A stretch of DNA of 64,000 nt from Corynebacterium mustelae (GCF_001020985.1 NZ_CP011542.1:2976001-3040000), one strand, 5' to 3'; counted from the first letter of the stretch, positions 1 through 13,291 are shown. Made by a program: numbers and translations. Notes: generated from the letters alone by a model not told the origin.

Positions 1-802
1 CAATCATGCGGTCGTAATACACCACCAGGCAGTGGGTTAGCGCCACCACCGCAGCTAGCTCTTTTAAGTTTGATGTGGAATCACAAATACGCACCTCAAT
101 GGTGCCCCATTTGCCGGCAGGACGGATATCAAAGTGCATCGAACCGGTGTGGTTAATCACCCCGGAGATGTCTTGGTCTTTCATGTAGCGTTCCCACTGT
201 TCCCAGTTTTGAAACTGGTACGGTAAGCCAGCGGTGGGCAATTGCTGGTACAGCATGGTGCGGTTAGATGCATAGCCGGTATCAATGCCGTCCCAGCCGG
301 GCGAGGACGCCGTCAGGGCTAATAGGTGCGGGTATTTGGTGAGCAGTGCGTTGATGATGGGCCACACTCGTTCTTTGTGCGAGATTCCCACATGCGTGTG
401 GATGCCCCAGATGAGCATTTGATTGCCCCAGTATTGAGTGCGTGCGATGATTTCCGCGTAGCTACCTTTGCTGCTGGTGGGTTGGTTTCTAAAGTCGCTA
501 AACGGGTGGGAACCAGCACCCCACAATTTCAGGCCGAAGGTGTCGGCAGCTTCTTTAACAGCGGTGACTGCCTTGTCTAATTCTGCGATAGCTTCGGGAA
601 CTGTGTGACACACTGGGGTTACTAATTCCACCGTGTTGGCAAGGAATTCGCGCTCCAATTGTATGTCTGGGTGGCTTGCCGCCACCAACGCCACCACATC
701 ACCGGCACGGGGCACGAGGTCACGGGTCACCGGATCAATGAGGGCTAGTTCCCATTCCACACCAATGGTGGGTTTGTCGGAAGCGGAAAACTGTTGTTTC
801 AC
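1..802 (-). CDS. Carboxylate-amine ligase / glutamate-cysteine ligase family (GCS2, YbdK-like), partial
   Basis: The C-terminal part lies beyond the window edge; about 267 residues are visible. The N terminus reads [11 protein letters not shown] followed by [12 protein letters not shown], the start typical of the GCS2/YbdK ATP-dependent carboxylate-amine ligases. Further in, HTHVGI and [11 protein letters not shown] match the family's metal and substrate region. The start is a GTG preceded by AAAAGGTG. The gene lies 11 bp downstream of the LytR_C gene and is probably cotranscribed with it. Corynebacteria use mycothiol, so a true glutathione role is doubtful. Family call firm, substrate unknown. 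Confidence 0.85.
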   Translation of the reverse strand, partial: MKQQFSASDKPTIGVEWELALIDPVTRDLVPRAGDVVALVAASHPDIQLEREFLANTVELVTPVCHTVPEAIAELDKAVTAVKEAADTFGLKLWGAGSHPFSDFRNQPTSSKGSYAEIIARTQYWGNQMLIWGIHTHVGISHKERVWPIINALLTKYPHLLALTASSPGWDGIDTGYASNRTMLYQQLPTAGLPYQFQNWEQWERYMKDQDISGVINHTGSMHFDIRPAGKWGTIEVRICDSTSNLKELAAVVALTHCLVVYYDRMI

Positions 803-813
803 GAACACACCTT

Positions 814-1416
814 TTAAAAATCGGTTGCTAATACCACAACGAGCGAGCTGGGCCCTTGGGTTTCGGCAGGCAGGTTTGCTGGCCGAGGTACGGCGACACC
901 GCCAATTTCAGCTGCTAATTCCCGTGCTTGGGCTTCATTATCAGAGAAATACACGGTGTTTTGCGGCACTACCGTATCGGAGTAATTACCAACATGGCCG
1001 ATAGTGTAGCCAGCGTTATCCAGCCGGTCGCCCGCACGGGCGGCTAGCCCTTGGACGGTCGAGTTATTCAGAACGTGGACGGTAATCGGCTGGTTGCCCG
1101 CAGGTTGTTGCGGCTGCTGTGGCTGTTGCTGCGGCGTATCTTGTGGAGCCGCCGACGGGGTGTCCTGTGGCGTTTCCTGCGGCATCGGCTGCTCCGGCTG
1201 CGTCTTTGGCTGCTGTTTTTGGGCAGCGGGGGCTGTGCTTTTCGACGTCGCCGCGGCAGGCGCTGCTTGTTGCTCGGAATCGCCACCTAATCCACTGACC
1301 GCAGTGTAGATTCCCCATCCGGCTAACAACACTGCCACTGCTATCAAAATCATGGCGACGCCACGCAGCGGCAATGGTTGTTGTGCAGGTTTATTGTTGT
1401 CAGTCACGATAGTCAT
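814..1416 (-). CDS. Membrane-anchored LytR_C-domain protein
   Basis: A 200-residue protein with a short cytoplasmic N terminus and one membrane helix (about residues 20-42). A linker of about 60 residues, very rich in Gln, Pro, Ala and Thr, follows. The C-terminal domain (about 110-200) contains [20 protein letters not shown], the hallmark of the LytR/CpsA/Psr C-terminal domain. It is expected to sit outside the membrane in the cell wall. The CpsA catalytic domain is absent, so it is not itself a wall-polymer ligase. A GTG three codons in (1407) has the better-spaced AGGA and may be the true start. It is 5 bp from the DUF3263 gene upstream. Confidence 0.8.
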   Translation of the reverse strand: MTIVTDNNKPAQQPLPLRGVAMILIAVAVLLAGWGIYTAVSGLGGDSEQQAAPAAATSKSTAPAAQKQQPKTQPEQPMPQETPQDTPSAAPQDTPQQQPQQPQQPAGNQPITVHVLNNSTVQGLAARAGDRLDNAGYTIGHVGNYSDTVVPQNTVYFSDNEAQARELAAEIGGVAVPRPANLPAETQGPSSLVVVLATDF

Positions 1417-1421
1417 CCTAT

Positions 1422-1646
1422 CTAGGTCTGGTTACGTTCGGTGGCTCGTTGGTCTCGGATTCGCCGCAACCGTGCGGTTAACTGGGGATATTTCTCCATC
1501 ATCTCGGGCATATCAATAACGATATTCAATCGCTGATAATACCGTACTGGACTAATCCCCAGTTGCATTCGGATAGCTTCTTCCTTAGCGCCGATGGTTT
1601 TGGGGGCGGATTCTTCGAAGCTGAGAATGTCACTGGGCTCTAGCAT
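1422..1646 (-). CDS. DUF3263-family small protein
   Basis: A 74-residue basic protein starting [12 protein letters not shown]. It contains the sequence [21 protein letters not shown], a predicted helix-turn-helix-like segment conserved in actinobacterial DUF3263 proteins, and it ends with an Arg-rich tail. In related genomes it sits before a LytR_C gene and divergent from def, as here. It could be a DNA-binding regulator, but that is inference. The ATG at 1646 was chosen over an upstream one at 1679, because the latter would overlap the start of def on the other strand. Confidence 0.7.
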   Translation of the reverse strand: MLEPSDILSFEESAPKTIGAKEEAIRMQLGISPVRYYQRLNIVIDMPEMMEKYPQLTARLRRIRDQRATERNQT

Positions 1647-1662
1647 GTTTACACTGTATGAC
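1645..1662. promoter_or_regulatory. Shared divergent start region, possible leaderless promoters
   Basis: Only 16 bp separate the ATG codons of def (1663, plus) and the DUF3263 gene (1646, minus). Neither has a Shine-Dalgarno sequence in this gap. It holds TACACTGTA, which offers a TACACT -10-like hexamer on the plus strand and TACAGT on the minus strand, each about 6-9 bases from its start codon. That spacing fits leaderless transcription, common in corynebacteria. Inference from spacing only. Confidence 0.4.
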
Positions 1663-2247
1663 ATGACTGTACGACCCATCGTTATCTACGGCACCCCTGT
1701 GTTGCATAATCCGACAAAACCAGTGACCGAGCCCATAGCTGATCTGGCCGAATTGATAGCCGACATGTACGAGACTATGGCCGCGGCGCATGGTGTGGGG
1801 CTCGCCGCTAATCAGATCGGGGTGGACAAGCGCATCTTCGTCTACGACTGCCCGGACGATGAAGGCAACTTCCATAAGGGATGCTTTATCAATCCGGTTT
1901 TGGAAACCTCAGAAATTCCCCTCGGCATGCCCGCCACCGACGGCTCCGATGAAGAAGGCTGCCTGTCGCTGCCCGGATTGGGCTTCCCCACCGGCCGGGC
2001 CGACTGGGCGAAAGTCACTGGCTTTAATGAGCACGGCGAAGAAGTCACCGTGGAGGCAACCGGCTTTTTGGCCCGCTGTTTCCAACACGAGGTGGGCCAC
2101 CTGGATGGTTTCGTCTACGCCGATGTCTTGCAAGGCCGGTGGAAGCGGGCGGCGAAAAAAGCTATCAAACGGGAAGGCTGGACCGAAGCTGGGTTGACCT
2201 GGCTGCCCGGAGTCGATCCGGACCCCTTCGGCCACGACGACGAATAA
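1663..2247 (+). CDS. def: Peptide deformylase
   Basis: A 194-residue metallo-enzyme that removes the formyl group from nascent N-terminal methionine. All three family motifs are present: [10 protein letters not shown] near residue 45, EGCLSLPG near residue 103, and QHEVGHLDG, which contains the HExxH zinc site. The start [10 protein letters not shown] aligns with other actinobacterial deformylases. It is followed 3 bp later by the GNAT gene, so the two are probably one transcript. No ribosome-binding site precedes the ATG, which suggests a leaderless mRNA. Confidence 0.96.
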   Translation: MTVRPIVIYGTPVLHNPTKPVTEPIADLAELIADMYETMAAAHGVGLAANQIGVDKRIFVYDCPDDEGNFHKGCFINPVLETSEIPLGMPATDGSDEEGCLSLPGLGFPTGRADWAKVTGFNEHGEEVTVEATGFLARCFQHEVGHLDGFVYADVLQGRWKRAAKKAIKREGWTEAGLTWLPGVDPDPFGHDDE

Positions 2248-2250
2248 ACC

Positions 2251-3207
2251 ATGTCCCGGATTTTCAGAAGCGACGCCATCGCCCCCGGCGACCGGGTGGT
2301 GCTCAGGCGGGTCATTGACGGCAACCATTCCGACATCATCGGCCATGTGGTGGAAGTGACCGACGAGTACACCCGAATCCGGCCGCAGCTGGCCGGTGGG
2401 TTTCCCTCCCAGAAGCCGGAGATTCGGGTGGCGGCGGATGAGATCGCGATCGTTAAGAAGCTCAGCCCCCGGCGGGTGCGTAATTCCGATATCCGCACCA
2501 TCGAAACCGCCTACGCCAAAGCCTTTCCCGGTATTGACCATATGTGGGTGGATGGTTGGTTGCTGCGGGCCGGCGATGGGATCACCGAACGCTCCAATTC
2601 GGCAGCTCCGCTGGGACCGTCCGCACCGTTTAACCCGGTCCCTATTAAAGAAATTAAGGAGTTTTACGCCCGCCACAACCTGCCGCCGCAGGTGCTTATT
2701 CCGGAACGCATTGGTCGCGGCGTCGAAAAGCATGTGGCTGAGTTGGGGCCGGAAATCATCGTCATGACCACCCCGTTGGACACCGTCCCCGACGTACCGG
2801 TTAGCTGCGAGTTTCGTGTCGACGACCAGCCTGACGACGATTGGCTGTCGCTCTACCATTTTCGGGGCAAGCCGCTACCTAACCACGCGTTGGAGCAATT
2901 ACGCCGCACCATCGACGGAACCATGGGGTTTGGGCGGCTTACTATCGACGGCGTCACCGTCGCGATCACGCGCGGCACCATAACCGACAATCACTTGGGA
3001 TACTCTGCGGTTGAAGTCGCCCCGGAGTATCGGCGCAAGGGGTTAGGAACCCAACTCGGTGCCCGAATGATGGCATGGGGTCGTGACAATGGCGCCCACA
3101 CCTCCTATCTACAAGTCATCGCTAGCAACACTGCTGGGATCGCCTTGTACCGCAAACTTGGTTTCGTCGAACACCACCGTCATTGCTACGGCCTATTAAA
3201 AGCTTAG
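2251..3207 (+). CDS. GNAT acetyltransferase, probable N-acetylglutamate synthase (Cg3035-like)
   Basis: A 318-residue protein. The N-terminal 60 residues form a small beta-rich module (GDRVVLRR, GHVVEVTDEYTRI). The C-terminal GNAT domain (about 220-318) has the acetyl-CoA loop PEYRRKGLGTQLG and the closing ALYRKLGFVEHHRHCYG. Size, architecture and position between def and xth match C. glutamicum Cg3035, reported as an unusual N-acetylglutamate synthase of arginine biosynthesis. The synthase role is by homology; the acetyltransferase fold is visible. Confidence 0.82.
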   Translation: MSRIFRSDAIAPGDRVVLRRVIDGNHSDIIGHVVEVTDEYTRIRPQLAGGFPSQKPEIRVAADEIAIVKKLSPRRVRNSDIRTIETAYAKAFPGIDHMWVDGWLLRAGDGITERSNSAAPLGPSAPFNPVPIKEIKEFYARHNLPPQVLIPERIGRGVEKHVAELGPEIIVMTTPLDTVPDVPVSCEFRVDDQPDDDWLSLYHFRGKPLPNHALEQLRRTIDGTMGFGRLTIDGVTVAITRGTITDNHLGYSAVEVAPEYRRKGLGTQLGARMMAWGRDNGAHTSYLQVIASNTAGIALYRKLGFVEHHRHCYGLLKA

Positions 3208-3221
3208 GTATGGTTAAAGTC

Positions 3222-3980
3222 ATGCGTATTGCCAACTGGAACGTCAATTCTGCACGCACCCGAGTCACCCGCATGACGGATTTCCTCCACCGCCATGACA
3301 TTGATGTCTGCCTCGTTCAAGAAACCAAATGCACCGACGCCCAGTTTCCATACGACGCCTTTCCCGACTACGAGATCGCACACCTAGGTTTCAATCAATG
3401 GAATGGTGTGGCGATTTTGTCCCGAATAGGCTTAACCGATGTAGAAACCGCATTCCCTGGCCAGCCAGGCTTCCACAAAGACCCCACAAAACCCCAGGAA
3501 ATTGAAGCACGCGCCATCTCCGCACTCTGCAATGGCGTCCGGGTCTGGTCACTATATGTACCCAACGGCCGCGAAATCGCCGACCCACACTACGACTACA
3601 AGCTGCGCTGGCTTCACGCACTCGCCAACCACGTCTCACATACAACCGGCCCACTGGTACTTGGCGGCGATTTCAACATCGCACCACTAGATGCCCACGT
3701 GTGGTCACCGGCAGCGTTTGTGGGGCTCACTCACGTCACTGAGCCCGAACGCCAAGCCTTTGACAGGTTATTAGAAGCCGGGCTTACCGTAACTTCCCCG
3801 TTCACAGGGTTTTCATACTGGGACTACAAAGGTGCACGATTCGACCGAGGGGAAGGAATGCTCATCGACTTCCAGCTGGCGCGGGATATTACAGCCACAA
3901 ATTCGCTTATCGACGTTAAAGAGCGTGCCGGCAAAGGCGCATCCGACCATGCCCCAGTGATCGTGGATTACGCCCTATGA
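3222..3980 (+). CDS. xthA: Exodeoxyribonuclease III / AP endonuclease
   Basis: A 252-residue endonuclease/exonuclease/phosphatase-fold enzyme acting at abasic sites in base excision repair. Visible motifs are NWNVNSARTR at the N terminus, LVQETK with the metal-binding Glu, YVPNGRE, GGDFNIAP and the C-terminal SDHAPVIVDY with the catalytic Asp-His. The start MRIANWN was chosen because it is the conserved family start; an in-frame ATG at 3210 is an alternative. Its TGA overlaps the ATG of cls (ATGA), implying translational coupling. Confidence 0.95.
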   Translation: MRIANWNVNSARTRVTRMTDFLHRHDIDVCLVQETKCTDAQFPYDAFPDYEIAHLGFNQWNGVAILSRIGLTDVETAFPGQPGFHKDPTKPQEIEARAISALCNGVRVWSLYVPNGREIADPHYDYKLRWLHALANHVSHTTGPLVLGGDFNIAPLDAHVWSPAAFVGLTHVTEPERQAFDRLLEAGLTVTSPFTGFSYWDYKGARFDRGEGMLIDFQLARDITATNSLIDVKERAGKGASDHAPVIVDYAL

Positions 3981-5455
3981 TCACACTCGGCAATTTTGAT
4001 CTCTCCAGCTGGCAAACCATTGGCCTTATCATTGACTACTCCATCAAGATAATCGCCATTGGCTTCGTACCCGAAGGCCGACGTCCCTCCTCCTCCACCG
4101 CTTGGCTCCTGGCCATTTTGGCTCTGCCATACATCGGATTGCCGCTGTTTTTGCTCATGGGCTCGCCCTACATCAACCGCAGGCGGCACCGAATCCAGCA
4201 AGCCGCTACTCGACGCATCACCAACGTCCAAGCCAAAGTGCCAAACCACCCATTAGAGGAAATCAGCCGGGAACTCGACTCGGTGATCGCCCTCAACCGG
4301 ACACTGACAGCCATGCCCGCAGTCACCGGCACCAACCACGGTGTTCACAGCGACTACAACGACATCATCAAACGCATGGCCGAAGCCGTCGATAATGCCC
4401 GCGATTACGTGCACGTCGAAATCTATATCATGGCCTGGGACGACACCACCGATGTGTTCTTTCAGGCACTTGCCCGTGCTACCCGGCGCGGTGTCAAAGT
4501 TCGGCTACTACTCGACCACGTCGGGTCATGGAAATACCCCGGATTCTATAAATTAGGTCGCAGGCTAAGCGCCATTGGGGTGGAATGGCACCTCATGCTA
4601 CCGCTACAACCTTGGCGATGGCGCTTCCGCCGACCGGACCTGCGCAATCACCGAAAAATGTTGATTATCGACGGGGAACGAGGATTCCTCGGTTCCCTTA
4701 ATATGATCGACTCTTCCTACCTTTTGCCCGCCAATATTAAAGACGGCCGCCACTGGATCGATATCATGGTGGAACTGTCTGGGCCGGTAGTTGCCAGCAT
4801 GAACACGGTCTTCGCCGTGGACTGGTATCTCGAATCCGACGAACTATTAGAGGTTGTCGATCAAGCACCCCCCAACCTCGAACGAGAAGACGTCAATCTT
4901 GTCCAATTAGTGCCATCGGGCCCTGGCTACACCACTGAACCGAACCTGAGGATGTTCAATTCCATCATCCACCACGCCAAAGACCGGCTAGTGATGTGCT
5001 CACCATATTTCATTCCCGATGAATCCATGCTTGAGGCCGTCACTTCAGCCTGCTACCGAGGAGTTCGAGTGGAATTGCTTGTAAGCGAACAGGCCGACCA
5101 ATTCATGGTCGGCCACGCCCAATCCTCCTACTACCAAGCATTACTAGAAGCCGGGGTACGGATTTTCCAATACCGCGCCCCGTATGTTCTGCACTCAAAA
5201 TACGTTCTCGCCGACCCGGAATCCCCCGATGCGGTTGGAGTGGTGGGGTCATCCAACATGGACATGCGTAGCTTCGGTCTTAACTACGAAGTATCGCTGA
5301 TGATGACCCGCGGGGACATCATTACCCAATTAAACGAGCTGACCACCGAGTATCAGGCAAACTCCACCGAGCTAACCCTGAGCGAATGGAATAAACGAGG
5401 ATTAGCCCGCAGATACATCGACAATATTATGCGTCTGACATCCGCACTGCAGTGA
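3977..5455 (+). CDS. cls: Cardiolipin synthase (phospholipase D superfamily)
   Basis: A 492-residue membrane enzyme joining phosphatidylglycerol units into cardiolipin. Two N-terminal membrane segments (about 14-32 and 43-62) are followed by two PLD catalytic motifs. HRKMLIID gives H225, K227 and D232; HSKYVLAD gives H406, K408 and D413. The second motif is followed by GSSNMDMRS. Length is typical of bacterial Cls. It overlaps xthA by four bases and faces the ABC transporter operon tail to tail. Confidence 0.94.
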   Translation: MITLGNFDLSSWQTIGLIIDYSIKIIAIGFVPEGRRPSSSTAWLLAILALPYIGLPLFLLMGSPYINRRRHRIQQAATRRITNVQAKVPNHPLEEISRELDSVIALNRTLTAMPAVTGTNHGVHSDYNDIIKRMAEAVDNARDYVHVEIYIMAWDDTTDVFFQALARATRRGVKVRLLLDHVGSWKYPGFYKLGRRLSAIGVEWHLMLPLQPWRWRFRRPDLRNHRKMLIIDGERGFLGSLNMIDSSYLLPANIKDGRHWIDIMVELSGPVVASMNTVFAVDWYLESDELLEVVDQAPPNLEREDVNLVQLVPSGPGYTTEPNLRMFNSIIHHAKDRLVMCSPYFIPDESMLEAVTSACYRGVRVELLVSEQADQFMVGHAQSSYYQALLEAGVRIFQYRAPYVLHSKYVLADPESPDAVGVVGSSNMDMRSFGLNYEVSLMMTRGDIITQLNELTTEYQANSTELTLSEWNKRGLARRYIDNIMRLTSALQ

Positions 5456-5463
5456 CCTTGGTG

Positions 5464-5474
5464 CGTCGAAAAGC
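5464..5474 (+). repeat. Dispersed 11-bp word CGTCGAAAAGC (intergenic copy)
   Basis: An exact copy of the over-represented 11-mer, placed in the 24-bp gap between the convergent cls and ABC permease genes. It is not part of an obvious hairpin here. The other copies are listed in the findings. Confidence 0.7.
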
Positions 5475-5479
5475 AACGA

Positions 5480-6241
5480 TCACGCGTCCCGCGACTTTAA
5501 TACGCCAACGCCAATGAGGAAAACGACAATAGCCCAGCACGCAAAATAAATACCGGAACCGTACACCCCCCACGGCCCATCAACAATTGGCTCCTTCAAA
5601 AGAAACGCCGTCATATTGCTCATTGGCCCATACTGTTTAACGTACTCACCTATGTGCGGCAGCAAACTAAGAATGCCTTCCAACGCGAGTATCCACAGGC
5701 TCATCAACGCCACCGCACCGGCAGTCTGCCGCAACAACCACGCAACCCCCTGACTAAAGGTAACCAATAGCACCAACGTCAACGGATACGTCCACATGAT
5801 GCGGCGAGCATTATCATCCCGCCACACCTCAAGCGTTGCCGAAGCTGCCTCCGTGGCGGTGGTCTTTGCCATGTAAAAACACAAAATCACCGTGATGAAA
5901 GTGACAATCGCAACGATAATCGAATACAGCAACCACTTCGCCAACGCCACCACAATCCGATTAGGGGTAGCCATGAACGTCACCGACTGGTAATTGTGCC
6001 GATACTCCGCCGTCACCACCATGATCGCCTGAACACTAACCACAAATGTACCCAGCGCAGCAATCGCCGTGACAACCTTATCCGCATACAAAATCGGGAT
6101 ATTAAAGACCAACGGATCCGGCTCTACCTGGCTACCGGCTAAAGCCGCGAAACCAACAGCCATGAAAATAAACAACGCCGTGGTCCAATAAATAGCGTTG
6201 GTGGTTGTTAATTTAGTCCACTCAGAAATAAAGGTCTTCAT
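5480..6241 (-). CDS. ABC-2 type transporter permease
   Basis: A 253-residue protein with six predicted membrane helices, first AIYWTTALFIFMAVGFAALAG and last IYFACWAIVVFLIGVGVL. The phrase VTAEYRHNYQSVTFMATPNR matches the cytoplasmic loop of ABC-2 permeases of the YhaP/NatB or lantibiotic-immunity type. It starts 2 bp after the ATPase gene stops, so the pair forms one exporter operon. The substrate cannot be read from sequence. Confidence 0.85.
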   Translation of the reverse strand: MKTFISEWTKLTTTNAIYWTTALFIFMAVGFAALAGSQVEPDPLVFNIPILYADKVVTAIAALGTFVVSVQAIMVVTAEYRHNYQSVTFMATPNRIVVALAKWLLYSIIVAIVTFITVILCFYMAKTTATEAASATLEVWRDDNARRIMWTYPLTLVLLVTFSQGVAWLLRQTAGAVALMSLWILALEGILSLLPHIGEYVKQYGPMSNMTAFLLKEPIVDGPWGVYGSGIYFACWAIVVFLIGVGVLKSRDA

Positions 6242-6243
6242 GG

Positions 6244-7173
6244 TTAGTTCGACTCCCTCTCGGTGGCCTGGTACTGGACAGCATGATTTGTCATTTCCAT
6301 GAAGGCATCCTCCAAGGAAGCCTGCCGCTCAGATAGCTGATACAACGCAATCTGGTGCTGGAACGCAACCGCACCCACCTGATCGGTCTGGAAGTTATCA
6401 ATAAGCAATAACGGCCGACCTTCCTCATCTACTTCGGTACGCACAACAATTCCCTGCTGTTCCAAACCCAACCGCAACCGCTCATTATCAGAACTGCGCA
6501 CGATCACCGTCGACTTCGAATTTTCTTTAATAAAGGAATAGGTTGAACAATCAGCAACCAGTTTGCCTTTACCAATGACCACCAGGTGATCCGCAGTCTG
6601 CGACATTTCGCTTAACAAGTGCGACGACACCAGAATCGTTCGCCCTTCGCTAGCCAACCCCCGCAGAAACTCGCGCACCCACCGGATGCCCTCCGGGTCA
6701 AGACCATTGACCGGCTCATCCAGAATCAAAATCTCTGGATCCCCCAAAAGCGCCGTAGCCAAGCCAAGCCGCTGTCCCATACCAAGCGAGAAACCACCAG
6801 CCTTTTTCTTTGCCACCCCAGTCAAGCCAACCAGATGCAACACCTCCCCAACCCGAGATTTCTTAATCCCATTCGACTGGGCCACCCAGGTCAAGTGATC
6901 GATCGCTCGGCGATTTGGATGCACAGCTTTAGCATCTAGCAACGTCCCCACCTTAAACAGCGGATCTTTCATGGATCGGTACGCAACACCGTCGATAAGC
7001 GCCGTACCTGATGTCGGCGCATCTAAGCCCAATATCATCCGCATCGTCGTCGATTTTCCCGCACCATTAGGGCCCAAAAACCCAGTAACGATGCCCGGAC
7101 GTACATCAAAAGACAAATCATCCACCGCACGAACATCGCCGTACTGCTTGGATAAACCTCGCACTTCAATCAT
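6244..7173 (-). CDS. ABC transporter ATP-binding protein
   Basis: A 309-residue ATPase. Walker A is GPNGAGKST at residues 34-42, the signature region reads LGMGQRLGLA, and Walker B is ILILDEPVNGLDPEG followed by SSHLLSEM. The C-terminal 90 residues are the extension found in drug or lantibiotic-type ATPases. The start MIEVRGLSKQYG was chosen because it aligns with the family; an upstream in-frame ATG at 7212 would add 13 unrelated residues. It works with the downstream permease. Confidence 0.93.
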   Translation of the reverse strand: MIEVRGLSKQYGDVRAVDDLSFDVRPGIVTGFLGPNGAGKSTTMRMILGLDAPTSGTALIDGVAYRSMKDPLFKVGTLLDAKAVHPNRRAIDHLTWVAQSNGIKKSRVGEVLHLVGLTGVAKKKAGGFSLGMGQRLGLATALLGDPEILILDEPVNGLDPEGIRWVREFLRGLASEGRTILVSSHLLSEMSQTADHLVVIGKGKLVADCSTYSFIKENSKSTVIVRSSDNERLRLGLEQQGIVVRTEVDEEGRPLLLIDNFQTDQVGAVAFQHQIALYQLSERQASLEDAFMEMTNHAVQYQATERESN

Positions 7174-7281
7174 GCAAGCAATTCTGTCACAAAAAAGCCA
7201 CGCTGTGGCCAAGCTGCATCAAAAACCGAAAATCCACTATCCTTTAACACAAAATAGTATCCCCGCGAGAAGGCAGAAACA

Positions 7282-8651
7282 TTGGAAGCCAACACCAGCC
7301 CCATCGCCCAGCTTGTGCCAGATGACACCCAAGATCGGTGGCTCGACAAAACCGCCCGCCGCCGCAGCGTCATCCGCCGACTCTGGCACGGATACATCAA
7401 CTATCCCCGCCGCTGGACGAAAAAATTTCTCCGCTTCCTCAACACAACACCCGGCAAAATGACCGCCATGGTGCTCCTACTAAGCATCTTCACATTCTCA
7501 GCCGGAATCTCCATGTCCAATATCGCAGCTGACCGCCGCTTAGACTTCGACCGGCTCATCAATAACACCGAACCCGTCAGCTACATGGCCCACAACCTCT
7601 ACACGTCACTATCCTCCGCCAACACCGCCGCGTCCTCCGGCTTCGTGCTCGCGGGAACTGACTCCGAGACCGCTCGGGCAGAATACTTCACCGCATTCCA
7701 AGAAGCAGGACACGCCATCGCCCAAACCGCTGGTGGCATAACCATCGACGACACCCAAGAACTCGAACTAATCACAGAACTATCCCAAAAACTCCCCATC
7801 TACACCGGAATAGTAGAAACCGCCTGGGCCAATAATCGCCAAGGCAACCCAGTTGGTGTGGCCTACATGTCCGAAGCCTCCACCCTCATGCGAGAAGAAC
7901 TCCTACCACTAGCCGCACGCCTCTACACGCTGACCAGTGAAAACGTCGAAAAGCAACAACTATCACTCACCGAACCCCTATGGCTTCCCATCTCCGGGCT
8001 CGCCGCCGCACTCATCGCACTCATACTCGCCCAAATCTGGATGTCCGCCACCACCAACCGCCGCTTTAATAAGGGAATGCTACTAGCCTTCGCACTCATG
8101 GCAATCGCAACCACCTGGGTAGTCACCGCAAACGCCATCACATGGCAAGCAGGCTCCAAAGCCTACGAAAAAGCCTCCGCACCCCTAGAAAACCTCACCG
8201 ACGCCCGCATTCTCGCCCAACAAGCCCGCACCCAAGAAATGCTGGCACTGGTATGGCGGCAATCGCTAGAAAGCTCCGGCACTACCTTCGCCACGGCCAC
8301 CTCCTCTATTAAAGAAACTCTAGCCACCTTCAACCACCCCACCGCACGCGAAGCTGAAACCGCACTAAGCACCTGGGCCAACTCCCACAACGACATCCTC
8401 ACCGCGCTCAACGTCGGCGACTACGAAACCGCCCAAGCCCTGGCACTCAAATCCGAAACTGCTCAAGCATACGAAGACCTCGACACAGCGCTCGCCATGC
8501 TTATCGACGAAAACCGCACCATCATGCGCGCCTACCTCGACCAAGGCGTAACCGCATCCACCCTCGTATCCACCATGGTCCTGCTGATCAGCATCATTTC
8601 CGTATTAAGCCTATGGATCGGAATCCGACCCCGACTGCAGGAGTACCTCTA

Positions 8652-8652
<1 letters not shown>
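7282..8652 (+). CDS. glnX: GlnX-like membrane protein of the pknG operon
   Basis: A 456-residue membrane protein starting at TTG, preceded by GAGAAGG. Hydrophobic segments lie near residues 56-75, 233-252, 262-283 and 427-448. Between the first two and between the third and fourth are helical extracytoplasmic stretches, a layout like chemoreceptor sensor domains. In C. glutamicum the equivalent GlnX links the binding protein GlnH to the kinase PknG, adjusting 2-oxoglutarate dehydrogenase through OdhI. The stop overlaps the glnH start by one base (TAATG). Confidence 0.85.
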
Positions 8653-11931
<3,279 letters not shown>

Positions 11932-11985
11932 TACAGCACTGCTAGGCCGCTAACCATTGTGGTTGCGGCCGTTGGCGGGTGTGTT

Positions 11986-13167
11986 TTAGGCTTCGGGTGG
12001 TGGTTTATCGATAGCACTCATTCGCGCTGCGTAGGCGGCAAGTCCTCGTTTATTTGCGCGGTGTCGGTTTCTTCTAATAGTGCCGTCGGGCATTTGGTAA
12101 TAGGTTAGTCCGGTGGCAGGGTCGGTGATGACTCTGCCGTTTTTAATGGTGGGGCCGTCGTCGTTTTTGAGGTTGTGTTTTCGGCACAGTGGGCATAGGT
12201 TTTCGGGGCTGGTTTTCCCGCCTGTCGCGAAGGATTGGATGTGGTGGGTTTCGCAGCGGATTGCGTTGATGGTGCAGTCGGGGTGTTGGCACACGAGGTG
12301 GCTGAGGATGCTGAGGAATCGGTCGTTGGCGTCGGCAAGGCGTTTGATTTCGAGTACGTTTTGCGGTCGCATGACGCCGGTGTGGTCTTTGTAGATTGTG
12401 ACGGCGAATCCGTATTTTTCGAGTCGCCGGTTTGCTATGTCATTGATGTTTACGACTACTCCGTTGGTGTCGACGACGGTGCCATCAATGTTTTTCGTTA
12501 GTTCCCAGTCGGGGATGATGATGCATGGGCGTTGCCGTAGGTCTCGCGGGTTTTCGGGGTTTTCCCAGGCTTCGGCGTATTCGATTTCTTTAATAGGGGT
12601 GGCAATCCGGCGGTAGAGGGCTTTGGCGTGGCCCTCTGCTTCGTCGACAGCGTTGTGGGAGTGGACGAGGGCTCGGGCTTCGGGGGTAAGTGAGCTGCGC
12701 AAGTGTTCGGCTTGTTCTGTGGGGAGTTTAGCAATGATGTAGCTCATTCCGTCAGCATCTGGGGTTGCGGAGTAGCGTAGGTGCCATTTGCGGTTGCGGG
12801 TGTATCCGCCGTTGAGCTTTTCGACGACGGCGGTGACGTGTTGTTTGTTTTCGTCTACGGTGCGGCTGCGGGCGTCGTCGAAAAGCTGCGCTCGCAGTGC
12901 TTGCCTGTCGACGTCGGGGTTTGTCAGTTTGCGTGAGGTGATCGCAATATCGCGGAGGATTTCGAAGCAGATTCCGTCGGCCTGAGCTAGTTCTTCGGAT
13001 TCGTAGACTTTCGCAGTAGCGATCATTCGGCTCGCGGTGGCTTGCGAGATCCCCAGTGCTGTAGAAAGTTCAATTTTATCCATGCCTGTTTCTTTAATGG
13101 CGAGGAGAAGTTCCGCCCCTCGCTGCGCTAGCTGCGCGTATGCGATAAAGATTTCTGGCATGTCCAT
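11986..13167 (-). CDS. DUF222 / HNH endonuclease-domain protein
   Basis: A 393-residue protein of the 13E12-like type, abundant in corynebacteria and mycobacteria. The N-terminal 250 residues are the helical DUF222 region, beginning with an HTH-like stretch (ALGISQATASRMIATAKV). The C terminus holds an HNH nuclease motif, with CQHPDC, CETHHIQ and PENLCPLCRKHN providing zinc and catalytic residues. Targets are unknown for this family. It is tail to tail with pknG and apparently monocistronic. Two copies of the 11-bp word CGTCGAAAAGC lie inside it in opposite orientation (12816 and 12876). Confidence 0.88.
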   Translation of the reverse strand: MDMPEIFIAYAQLAQRGAELLLAIKETGMDKIELSTALGISQATASRMIATAKVYESEELAQADGICFEILRDIAITSRKLTNPDVDRQALRAQLFDDARSRTVDENKQHVTAVVEKLNGGYTRNRKWHLRYSATPDADGMSYIIAKLPTEQAEHLRSSLTPEARALVHSHNAVDEAEGHAKALYRRIATPIKEIEYAEAWENPENPRDLRQRPCIIIPDWELTKNIDGTVVDTNGVVVNINDIANRRLEKYGFAVTIYKDHTGVMRPQNVLEIKRLADANDRFLSILSHLVCQHPDCTINAIRCETHHIQSFATGGKTSPENLCPLCRKHNLKNDDGPTIKNGRVITDPATGLTYYQMPDGTIRRNRHRANKRGLAAYAARMSAIDKPPPEA

Positions 13168-13260
13168 GATCTAAGGGTATTGAACACACGTGCGCCTTAG
13201 CAATGGGTTTAGGAAGTTTCTATGCGTGGTTGTGCCTGCTTATATGCCAGATAAGAATTT

Positions 13261-13291
13261 CGGGGTTTCGGGAACCGTTCCGGGGTTTCGG
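13261..13291. repeat. Tandem 11-bp direct repeat upstream of the HNH gene
   Basis: CGGGGTTTCGG occurs at 13261-13271 and again at 13281-13291, 20 bp apart, in the gap between the HNH gene start and the ackA terminator. The two-turn spacing would suit a dimeric regulator. No regulator is suggested by the sequence. Confidence 0.4.

Noticed and set aside
1051..1318. Several open frames opposite and across the Gln/Pro linker of the LytR_C gene, rich in Cys, Arg or Leu
   Set aside because: They are shadows of the low-complexity CAG/CCN-rich coding sequence and have no start signals or family motifs.
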